A stretch of 12,768 nt of DNA, from assembly GCA_900549995.1 (NCBI GenBank), contig URQQ01000093.1, positions 1-12,768 on the forward strand, read 5' to 3'. Shown in pieces: positions 1-5,402 of this stretch (positions within the stretch are counted from its first letter, which is position 1; every line of letters starts with the position of its first letter). A program made the position numbers and the translations under genes. The notes under the pieces were generated by a model that searched no databases, was not told where the DNA came from, and saw nothing but the letters and a program-made list of their open reading frames with translations. The stretch comes from an uncultured Lachnospiraceae bacterium. GTDB taxonomy: Bacteria; Bacillota; Clostridia; Lachnospirales; Lachnospiraceae.

Positions 1-725
1 ACAGCATCATTTATTTCGGATTTCTGATAAAAATCCTTTGGCCTACGAAGACGAAGAAGTTCTTTATATGAGAGATATTGCATTAATGTATAAGTATTGT
101 ATTTGGGAGGTAAAATCAGTATTTCCCCTTGAAATACTGCATTATATACACTTTGTTCCATAAAAAATACATATCCGCCGTTTCTGTGGACATACTTCCT
201 GACACGTTCACCTATATTGCTTTCTCTCCACAGATCAAGATTCTGCAGAATCACACCACTGTTACAATATCTTGCATTCTTCTTTAATCCGAGCAGTTTG
301 TAATACTTTTCTCCTAAACAATCCATCACTCCCGCCGCACAGTATCCAGTCATATCTGTGTTCCATAATTCTGACAGATCACCCGTGACCAGTACATCAC
401 TGTCCATGTAAAGAACACGGTGTACCTCTTTTGGAAGCAGCTGGTCTAAAAATAATCTGCAATAGGAATTAAATATCCAGTCTTTTCTAACTTTTTTCAG
501 ACCAAGATTCTGCGTTTTATTGATATCAGGCATAGGTATAAAATGAATATCCCTGCCGTATTGTTCTGCGATACTGATCAGTTTAAGTTTATTCTCTTGT
601 GAAATCTTTTCTTCTATTACATAGATGTTAATTTCATCTATGTTGCGATTGTTTTCAAAAAGTGAAACTATAGATGTGCCCAAAACCGGTGAAAAGCTGT
701 CACTGCTATGGTATGCTACATTCAT
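1..725 (-). CDS. Family 8 glycosyltransferase (partial, C-terminus outside window)
   Basis: The reading frame starts at ATG 725-723 and stays open for 241 codons to the window edge. It is a GT-A-fold, GT8-type transferase, a retaining family that uses UDP-Glc or UDP-Gal. The N-terminus MNVAYHSSDSF matches the family's nucleotide-binding first strand. A metal-binding DxD (DSD, residues 108-110) lies within LYMDSDVLV, and NSGV (155-158) is the second GT8 hallmark. No signal peptide or membrane segment is visible in the part seen, so it is probably a cytosolic enzyme acting on lipid-linked sugar at the membrane. The start overlaps the rfbG stop as ATGA (4 bases), implying translational coupling. 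By context it would add a hexose to the repeat unit begun by the WcaJ-like transferase; the real donor and acceptor cannot be read from the sequence. Confidence 0.9.
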   Translation of the reverse strand, partial: MNVAYHSSDSFSPVLGTSIVSLFENNRNIDEINIYVIEEKISQENKLKLISIAEQYGRDIHFIPMPDINKTQNLGLKKVRKDWIFNSYCRLFLDQLLPKEVHRVLYMDSDVLVTGDLSELWNTDMTGYCAAGVMDCLGEKYYKLLGLKKNARYCNSGVILQNLDLWRESNIGERVRKYVHRNGGYVFFMEQSVYNAVFQGEILILPPKYNTYTLMQYLSYKELLRLRRPKDFYQKSEINDA

Positions 726-1783
726 ACTGAAACTCCTAGAAATTCTTTTATCTGTTTATCCATGCAAGCTTTTATGTCGCCGTTGCTGAGCCAGCATTTA
801 TGCCATTCTGTTACTTTTTCAATTGCTGTATTTAAATCCCAGTGAGGTTTCCAGCCAAAAACAGCCTTCACCTTCGAACAGTCGAGTTTGAGAAAGTTGG
901 CCTCATGCGGCCCACCATCAAAGTGATTCACCCACTTTATACCTTCACCCCAATGCTTAACAAACAGGTCTACAAGGACTCCTGTCTGAAAACAGTCCTG
1001 ATCATCCGGCCCAACGTTGTAATATCCTTCGTACCTTTGGTCTTCATATTGCCCCGCCGCAATCATGAGGTATACGTAAAGTGGTTCAAGCACATGCTGG
1101 TAAGGTCTGGTTGAATACGGATTCCTGACGATAATAGACTCGTGTTTCTGTGCAGCCCGGATACAATCCGGAATAATGCGGTCATTTGCAAAATCTCCTC
1201 CACCGATCACATTCCCTGCACGTGCAGTGGAAATAGCAACAGTGCCGTCACTGAAGAAACTGTTTTTATATGAATGGGTTACAAGTTCAGAACAGGATTT
1301 TGAGTTCGAATATGGATCATATCCATCCAATTCATCATTTTCTCTATATCCCCATGGCCACTCTTTGTTCAGATAAACCTTATCTGTCGTCACATTTAAA
1401 AATGATTTTACACAGCTGCTTTTCCTGATACATTCCAGGATATTCACTGTGCCCATAACATTTGTTTCATATGTATAAACAGGATCCGTATAGGAATCTC
1501 GGACAATCGGCTGTGCAGCAAGATGTAACACAATCTCTGGCTGACTTTCATCAAAGGCCGCCTTCAACATCTTGTAGTCCCGGATATCGCCGATTACAGA
1601 GTGAATTTCACTCCCAATTCCGGCGATCTCGAATAAAGATGGATTTGTAGGCGGCTTTAAAGAATATCCGGTTACAACTGCACCGAAATCAGTCAGAATT
1701 TTACAGAGCCAGGCTCCTTTAAATCCTGTGTGTCCGGTGATAAATACCTTTTTTCCTCTATAAAAATTCAAATCAAAATCCAT
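722..1783 (-). CDS. rfbG: CDP-glucose 4,6-dehydratase
   Basis: The enzyme makes CDP-4-keto-6-deoxyglucose from CDP-glucose using bound NAD, as a short-chain dehydrogenase/reductase-fold cytosolic protein. The Rossmann motif is TGHTGFKG (G17, G20, G23), followed by HLAAQ at 87-91, TTDK at 132-135 and the catalytic YxxxK as Y158 to K162. The proteins of this family carry the same N-terminal GKKVFITGHTGFKGAWL block. The frame is open 14 codons further upstream, but the ATG at 1783-1781 gives 353 residues, the usual family length, and forms TAATG with the rfbF stop. The longer reading would lie inside rfbF. The gene after it is coupled by ATGA. The enzyme for the next step (3-dehydrase, epimerase or reductase) is not in the window, so the final sugar is unknown. 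Confidence 0.95.
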   Translation of the reverse strand: MDFDLNFYRGKKVFITGHTGFKGAWLCKILTDFGAVVTGYSLKPPTNPSLFEIAGIGSEIHSVIGDIRDYKMLKAAFDESQPEIVLHLAAQPIVRDSYTDPVYTYETNVMGTVNILECIRKSSCVKSFLNVTTDKVYLNKEWPWGYRENDELDGYDPYSNSKSCSELVTHSYKNSFFSDGTVAISTARAGNVIGGGDFANDRIIPDCIRAAQKHESIIVRNPYSTRPYQHVLEPLYVYLMIAAGQYEDQRYEGYYNVGPDDQDCFQTGVLVDLFVKHWGEGIKWVNHFDGGPHEANFLKLDCSKVKAVFGWKPHWDLNTAIEKVTEWHKCWLSNGDIKACMDKQIKEFLGVSV

Positions 1784-2565
1784 TAATCTATCCACACTTT
1801 CCAAGGAGCACTGCCAGACATCCACTGCTCCTCAAGCATATCTTTTTCCCGTTTCGTATCCATACACTGCCAAAATCCGCCATGGTAGAAGCCCTTTAGT
1901 TCTCCTTCGGAGGCAAGCAGTTTCATTGGTTCCTGTTCAAATACAGTCCTGTCATCTACAAGATATTCAAAAACAGCCGGATTACAAACCATATAGCCGC
2001 CATTAATGACCGCCACATCTTCCAGATCCTTTTCCCGGAAAGCAGTGATGTTGTCATCAGCATCAATATCAAGCACCCCTTTTTGCTGCGCAAGACTGAC
2101 TGATGTAAGTGTCACACACTTTCCATGACTTTTATGAAATTCAAGAAGTTCTGCAATATTGACATTTGATACCGCATCCCCATATGTCAAAAAGAATGGT
2201 TCATCATTGACATATTTTTTTATTCTTCTTACACGGCCGCCGGTCATCGTGTTTAATCCGGTGTCAACAATCGTTACCTTCCAGGGTTCACAATGCCGTT
2301 TATGGACAACCATTTGATTCTGTCCGTTGGTAAAATCAAATGTGACGTCTGAAGTATGAAGGAAATAATCTGCAAACCATTCTTTAATTACATGTTGTTT
2401 GTATCCGGCACAAATAACAAACTCATTAAAGCCATAATGAGAGTATTCCTTCATGATATGCCACAGAATTGGCATCTCTCCGATTTCGATCATCGGCTTT
2501 GGCTTTAAATGGGATTCTTCTGAAATGCGGGTTCCAAATCCTCCCGCAAGTATTACAACTTTCAT
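1783..2565 (-). CDS. rfbF: Glucose-1-phosphate cytidylyltransferase
   Basis: It forms CDP-glucose and pyrophosphate from CTP and glucose 1-phosphate, the first committed step to CDP-linked 6-deoxy and 3,6-dideoxy sugars. The 260-residue protein is full length for the family. The nucleotidyltransferase signature LAGGFGTR occupies residues 6-13 and KPKPMIEIG 21-29. The metal-binding aspartate lies in TYGDAV (D130), with INGGYMV at 187-193 and GFWQCMDT near 230-237. The start has a GAGGG ribosome binding site 10 bases upstream. It follows loaP after 79 bases that contain two AT-only inverted repeats, and it overlaps rfbG by one base (TAATG). The rfbF-rfbG pair is diagnostic of a CDP-glucose pathway rather than the commoner dTDP-rhamnose pathway. 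Confidence 0.96.
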   Translation of the reverse strand: MKVVILAGGFGTRISEESHLKPKPMIEIGEMPILWHIMKEYSHYGFNEFVICAGYKQHVIKEWFADYFLHTSDVTFDFTNGQNQMVVHKRHCEPWKVTIVDTGLNTMTGGRVRRIKKYVNDEPFFLTYGDAVSNVNIAELLEFHKSHGKCVTLTSVSLAQQKGVLDIDADDNITAFREKDLEDVAVINGGYMVCNPAVFEYLVDDRTVFEQEPMKLLASEGELKGFYHGGFWQCMDTKREKDMLEEQWMSGSAPWKVWID

Positions 2566-2588
2566 GTTTTCTGTGCCCTCATTTCCTT

Positions 2589-2608
2589 CAAATAATTGTT
2601 ATTATTTG
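2589..2608 (-). repeat. AT-only inverted repeat upstream of rfbF
   Basis: CAAATAAT and ATTATTTG are perfect 8-base complements around a 4-base loop, 24 bases before the rfbF start and just ahead of its ribosome binding site. No T-run follows on the minus strand, so it is not a standard terminator. It may be an RNA stem that affects rfbF translation, or chance in AT-rich DNA. Confidence 0.4.
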
Positions 2609-2621
2609 TACCTAAAATTCC

Positions 2622-2656
2622 AAAAAAAATTAACACAATTTCCCTTAATTTTTTTT
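2622..2656 (-). repeat. 12-base perfect AT-only inverted repeat spanning the loaP stop codon
   Basis: Eight A followed by TTAA is perfectly complementary to TTAA followed by eight T, separated by an 11-base loop (GGGAAATTGTG). The loaP stop codon is inside the 5' arm. With only A-U pairs it would be a weak RNA hairpin. The 3' arm itself is a T8 tract, so a pausing or processing role between loaP and rfbF is conceivable. Confidence 0.5.
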
Positions 2657-3151
2657 CAAAACTTCCAGTCCCAATGTCATGTCTACCTTCCGGCCGAACA
2701 TTTCTACTGTCACCTGTGCCGTCCTTTTATGACGGTCTATTTTTTGAACCATTCCCTCCATACCCTGGAGCGGCCCGCTTTCTATCATCAGCTTGTCCCC
2801 TTCTATGAAACCAACTGATATTTCTGCCACATGATCTCTGTTTGTAATCTTTTGAATAAGTTTTACCTCGTCATCGGAAAGAGCTACCGGCGTTCTGTCT
2901 GTCCCCAGTATCTTTGAAAGTTTCGGAATCTTTTTTAATTCTTCATATAATTCAGCTACCGATTCCGTAACCATGAATACGTATCCTGGAAACATTGGCT
3001 TCGTATGTTTATGCCACTTGCCTTCATAGCGTTTCATTACTTCTGTCTCAGGATAAAAGATATCTTCCAGTATCTCACTGTCAATCCTTCTCCTGCAGTA
3101 CACTGCTGTCTGGCTTTCTTCGCCAGTCACTACCTGAACTGCATACCACAT
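2645..3151 (-). CDS. loaP: LoaP-type transcription antiterminator (specialised NusG paralog)
   Basis: A 168-residue protein with an N-terminal NGN domain (about 1-100; MWYAVQV start, PGYVF at 55-59) and a C-terminal KOW domain (about 115-168; GDKLMIESGPLQGMEGMV). NusG-family NGN domains bind RNA polymerase. LoaP paralogs are known to act as processive antiterminators on long polysaccharide or antibiotic operons and to need an RNA element in the leader. Placement directly ahead of rfbF-rfbG-GT8 fits that role and argues against housekeeping NusG, which normally sits beside secE and ribosomal protein genes. The start is ATG at 3151-3149, nine bases after a perfect AGGAGGT; an in-frame TTG two codons upstream is only three bases from that site. 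Its own leader carries the c-di-GMP riboswitch, so its synthesis is probably gated by that signal. Confidence 0.92.
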   Translation of the reverse strand: MWYAVQVVTGEESQTAVYCRRRIDSEILEDIFYPETEVMKRYEGKWHKHTKPMFPGYVFMVTESVAELYEELKKIPKLSKILGTDRTPVALSDDEVKLIQKITNRDHVAEISVGFIEGDKLMIESGPLQGMEGMVQKIDRHKRTAQVTVEMFGRKVDMTLGLEVLKKN

Positions 3152-3189
3152 AATCAAGCCACCTCCTGTTTCAGGGTAAGCTTCGCCAT

Positions 3190-3236
3190 TTCACAGATAC
3201 CAGATCTGTGAACTACTTTCCCTGCACCTAAGTGCA
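3190..3236 (-). promoter_or_regulatory. Two adjacent RNA hairpins in the loaP leader
   Basis: Reading on the minus strand, TGCAC-TTAG-GTGCA (3236-3223) is followed ten bases later by TTCACAGAT-CTGGT-ATCTGTGAA (3212-3190), a perfect 9-bp stem. Neither is followed by a T-run, so they are not terminators. They lie between the candidate terminator and the loaP ribosome binding site. Known LoaP systems use a leader RNA hairpin for loading, so one or both are candidates for that element; this is inference from position and structure only. Confidence 0.5.
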
Positions 3237-3294
3237 TCTGACGGCTATCTTCCAAAACGCGGCAAAGCGACGATTTTGTACGATAACGTTTTTC

Positions 3295-3324
3295 AAAATA
3301 ATACCCTGTCATATTGCGACAGGG
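3295..3324 (-). terminator. Candidate riboswitch-controlled intrinsic terminator
   Basis: The stem CCCTGTC/GACAGGG (7 bp, loop GCAATAT) is followed directly by TATTATTTT, seven T in nine. It starts about 20 bases after the riboswitch aptamer ends. Its 5' arm can also pair with aptamer segments: GCCCT at 3325-3321 with AGGGC at 3380-3376, and GCAGC at 3328-3324 with GCTGC at 3350-3346. That is the layout of a transcriptional expression platform. The stem is short and the T-tract broken, so termination efficiency is uncertain. Confidence 0.6.
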
Positions 3325-3344
3325 CTGCTTACAAACACCATTCC

Positions 3345-3416
3345 CGCAGCTGGCTGCCATACTTTGAAGATTCAGGCCCTCTAGCTTTGCGTCACAGACT
3401 TTCGTCTGTTTTGCCT
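3345..3416 (-). promoter_or_regulatory. Cyclic di-GMP-I (GEMM-I) riboswitch aptamer
   Basis: The minus strand carries the conserved GEMM-I core in order: GGCAAA; a 6-bp hairpin ACAGAC-GAAA-GTCTGT with the GNRA tetraloop (3409-3394); the invariant GACGCAAAGC block (3393-3384); AGGGCCT (3380-3374); and GGCAGCC then AGCTGC (3358-3346). The base before CAAA at the position that discriminates the ligand is G (3414), as in c-di-GMP-binding members; the cGAMP-selective variants carry A there. The closing P1 helix looks short, which fits a transcript that starts only about ten bases upstream. The promoter just before it and the terminator just after it support a real leader. It should control loaP and the polysaccharide genes behind it; whether c-di-GMP turns them on or off cannot be read with certainty. 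Confidence 0.9.
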
Positions 3417-3430
3417 TTTTTGCTTCTGTC

Positions 3431-3459
3431 ATTATAACTCTTTTTTCGAGCACATACAA
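3431..3459 (-). promoter_or_regulatory. Promoter for the riboswitch-loaP-rfb transcript
   Basis: The -10 box is a perfect TATAAT at 3436-3431 and the -35 box is TTGTAT at 3459-3454, with 17 bases between them. The start of transcription would be near 3424, immediately before the aptamer. It begins within 20 bases of the wcaJ stop codon, giving loaP-rfbF-rfbG its own transcription start besides read-through from wcaJ. Confidence 0.75.
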
Positions 3460-3470
3460 GTTTCTTCTCA

Positions 3471-4940
3471 TTATTCAGCACCTTTGCCAAAGAATGCCAC
3501 GAAAATTGTCTTAAACAGTAGCTTTATGTCTAAACCTACTGACCAATTGTCTATGTATTCCAAATCCAGTGCCAGAACCTCTTCGAAGTCTGTAATATCG
3601 CTTCTTCCGCTCACCTGCCACATACCGGTGATTCCGGGGCGGATACTAAGACGTCTCTTGTACTTACTTTCATATTTCATGTACTCGTCCATTGTAGGTG
3701 GTCTTGTCCCTACAAGGCTCATATCGCCTTTCAGGACATTCCAGAATTGCGGCAGTTCATCAATGCTTGTCTTTCTGATGAATTTGCCGACTTTTGTAAT
3801 CCTCGGATCATTATCCATTTTAAACATCAGGCCTTTCATTTTATTCTTGGCCATCAGCTCTTTTTTCCGTTCCTCTGCATCTGCATACATGGAGCGGAAC
3901 TTATATATCTTGAATAATCTTCCGTTCTTTCCAACCCTGATCTGGCTGAAAAACAGAGGACCCTTAGATTCAATCAGTAACGGCGGCGCTACAAAAATGG
4001 TAACGATCCCTGTGAGAATTAACCCGATTATCGCTCCGATAATATCCATAGCTCTCTTTATCACCGCCATCTCAATCGTAGTAACTGTCTGGCTGAACGC
4101 GATTACGTAGTAGCCTCCAAACCCTTTTAATTCCTTCTGGCGGTGCCGCAGATCAATATCAAACACCTGAATATTAAGATCTACCGTAATCCCCATGTCT
4201 TCATAATTCTCAATCACTTCTGCCACATGGACTCCGCTGGAATATGGAACGTTGATAAATATTTCATCTACTACTTCGTTCGTCACACACTGATACATAT
4301 TATGGTAATTACCAATCACAGGAACGCCCTCAATGTGACGGCCGATATCGCTGTCAGTAGCATCCACAAGAATAAATGCCTTGATCTGGTACTCCCAGAG
4401 ATTATACTGTTCCAAATTCTCAATGATTTCTTTTGCCTTCAACCCTGTGGTCAAAATGACAAGCCTTTTACTGCTCGTGCTTTTATTGTACACATGGATG
4501 AGGTACAGCTTGTAAAGCATCCGGAAAGTATACATAAACAGCACATTACAGATTGCAATATAAAGAAACACAAGCCGCGAGAATCCCTGGCTTTTCTTCA
4601 CACAAAAAAAGCCGATAAGAAGCACCGCCATAAGCACCACATTGCTTTTAACGACTATGGTAAGTTCCTCAAAAGGCCCCCGCTGATAAAAAAACTTTGT
4701 AGACGACCTGATGAAAAAGATCAGACAATAAACCAGAAGTAAAAATAGCAGTGGTGTACTGTCACTGATCTCCAGACCGGTCTTGAATATATTTCCAAAC
4801 CTTATGAAATTTCCAGTGAAATAGCTTAAAAGAATTGCAGTTAAATCAATCGTCAATAGTATAACAGCCTGAAAACGTTCTTTATCCTGTTCCATTCTAT
4901 TCCTCTTAGAAAATTTCCTTTTATCTGATGTCCCTCGCAT
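3471..4940 (-). CDS. Undecaprenyl-phosphate sugar-1-phosphate transferase (WcaJ/CpsE-like)
   Basis: A 489-residue polyprenyl glycosylphosphotransferase that starts polysaccharide repeat synthesis by moving a hexose 1-phosphate from a nucleotide sugar to undecaprenyl phosphate at the inner membrane face. Four N-terminal hydrophobic segments (about 23-45, 62-78, 99-115, 121-140) precede a cytosolic CoA_binding_3-like domain (about 158-260), a further hydrophobic segment (297-323) and the bacterial sugar transferase catalytic domain. Visible catalytic-domain motifs are KFRSM at 347-351, the Asp-Glu pair D394-E395 in SIDELPQ, GTRP at 411-414 and RPGITGMWQVSGR at 434-446. The start at 4940 has AGGGG five bases upstream. 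ATG at 4895 (residue 16) also has a good AGAGGA and is a real alternative. Substrate (glucose or galactose) cannot be decided. No terminator follows it before the riboswitch promoter. Confidence 0.93.
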   Translation of the reverse strand: MRGTSDKRKFSKRNRMEQDKERFQAVILLTIDLTAILLSYFTGNFIRFGNIFKTGLEISDSTPLLFLLLVYCLIFFIRSSTKFFYQRGPFEELTIVVKSNVVLMAVLLIGFFCVKKSQGFSRLVFLYIAICNVLFMYTFRMLYKLYLIHVYNKSTSSKRLVILTTGLKAKEIIENLEQYNLWEYQIKAFILVDATDSDIGRHIEGVPVIGNYHNMYQCVTNEVVDEIFINVPYSSGVHVAEVIENYEDMGITVDLNIQVFDIDLRHRQKELKGFGGYYVIAFSQTVTTIEMAVIKRAMDIIGAIIGLILTGIVTIFVAPPLLIESKGPLFFSQIRVGKNGRLFKIYKFRSMYADAEERKKELMAKNKMKGLMFKMDNDPRITKVGKFIRKTSIDELPQFWNVLKGDMSLVGTRPPTMDEYMKYESKYKRRLSIRPGITGMWQVSGRSDITDFEEVLALDLEYIDNWSVGLDIKLLFKTIFVAFFGKGAE

Positions 4941-4967
4941 AAATTCCCCTCATTATGTCAATCCTTT

Positions 4968-4995
4968 ATTATATACGAAGCCATACAAATCACAA
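4968..4995 (-). promoter_or_regulatory. Candidate proximal wcaJ promoter
   Basis: TATAAT at 4973-4968 is preceded by TTGTGA at 4995-4990 with a 16-base spacer. Transcription would start near 4961, about 20 bases before the wcaJ start codon and just ahead of its ribosome binding site. Confidence 0.5.
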
Positions 4996-5038
4996 ATTGT
5001 AAAGGAGCATGTTCTTATGACATCTTACAGCCATCAGA

Positions 5039-5056
5039 AACATTTATGTAAATGTT
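5039..5056. repeat. 18-base palindrome in the wcaJ upstream region
   Basis: AACATTTA and TAAATGTT are perfect complements around two bases. It lies between the two candidate wcaJ promoters, in a position where an operator or a leader hairpin would act. No family-specific operator consensus was recognised. Confidence 0.4.
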
Positions 5057-5090
5057 CAATTACGATTACAGTCTCCACAGTCACTACACT

Positions 5091-5140
5091 GTATTTATTT
5101 AATCAATTTTTACTATTTTTGAACATAATCAAATAAATAC
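5091..5140. repeat. Long AT-rich inverted repeat in the wcaJ leader
   Basis: GTATTTATTT at 5091-5100 is a perfect complement of AAATAAATAC at 5131-5140. Allowing two G-U wobbles the stem extends to 14 pairs (5091-5104 with 5127-5140). It would be transcribed from the distal wcaJ promoter and could fold into an AU-rich hairpin with a 22-base loop. Confidence 0.45.
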
Positions 5141-5171
5141 CTTATCCTGTGATCTTTTGACTACTTTATAC

Positions 5172-5200
5172 AATATATACCTTTTTCTACTAAAAATCAA
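5172..5200 (-). promoter_or_regulatory. Candidate distal wcaJ promoter
   Basis: TTGATT at 5200-5195 and TATATT at 5177-5172 are separated by 17 bases. Transcription from here would give wcaJ a leader of about 225 bases containing the inverted repeats at 5091-5140 and 5039-5056. Confidence 0.5.
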
Positions 5201-5248
5201 GGGTTCTCGACCAATCACCCGCTTTTTGTCAATAGAACAATTGTCTCA

Positions 5249-5257
5249 CCCCCCCCC
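5249..5257. repeat. Nine-base C/G homopolymer in AT-rich DNA
   Basis: Nine consecutive C on the plus strand (G on the minus) stand in otherwise very AT-rich sequence upstream of the distal wcaJ promoter. Such runs are prone to slipped-strand length change. It falls within an untrusted 27-codon minus-strand frame, so no gene product is clearly affected. Confidence 0.7.
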
Positions 5258-5263
5258 GAATTT

Positions 5264-5280
5264 TTGTGCAATTTGCACAA
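5264..5280. repeat. 17-base palindrome TTGTGCAA-N-TTGCACAA
   Basis: Two perfect 8-base arms flank one central base, which is typical of a dimeric regulator's operator. It lies inside an outer inverted pair, TTGTCAAT at 5226-5233 and ATTGACAA at 5280-5287. No promoter directly overlaps it, and the regulator was not identified. Confidence 0.5.
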
Positions 5281-5402
5281 TTGACAAGTTTTTTCTTATT
5301 ATCTTTTGGCATATTGCTTCAGATTCATGTATTTCTTCTCAAACCTCTATGTATTGTTTTAAATTTGATACATCGGTTTCCTCCTTCTGCGATTAGCATC
5401 TG

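Larger units (their letters stand above)
4941..5402. other. Gene-free AT-rich region between wcaJ and alsT
   Basis: No credible gene was found on either strand. An open frame on the plus strand at 5157-5396 has a TTG start without ribosome binding site and no recognisable sequence. The stretch holds two candidate minus-strand promoters, four inverted repeats and a nine-base C/G run. Right after alsT, a strong AAGGAGG with an ATG at 5368-5366 leads into only four codons (MYQI, stop), which may be the relic of a lost gene or a tiny leader peptide. No clear alsT terminator is seen. Confidence 0.7.

Noticed and set aside
2484..2818. Plus-strand frames over loaP and rfbF
   Set aside because: They are antisense shadows of well-supported genes, with no binding sites or recognisable products.
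3154..3471. Minus-strand frame of 105 codons between wcaJ and loaP
   Set aside because: It covers the promoter, c-di-GMP-I aptamer and terminator, lacks a convincing ribosome binding site, and the encoded sequence resembles no family; the RNA explanation accounts for its conserved segments.
5226..5287. Invertible promoter flanked by TTGTCAAT/ATTGACAA
   Set aside because: Both arms contain a TTGACA-like -35 box, but no -10 box stands at 16-18 bases on either side, the arms are only 8 bp, and no recombinase gene is in the window. Kept only as part of the palindrome cluster.
5157..5396. Plus-strand frame of 79 codons in the wcaJ-alsT gap
   Set aside because: TTG start without ribosome binding site, composition typical of AT-rich noncoding DNA, and no recognisable domain.
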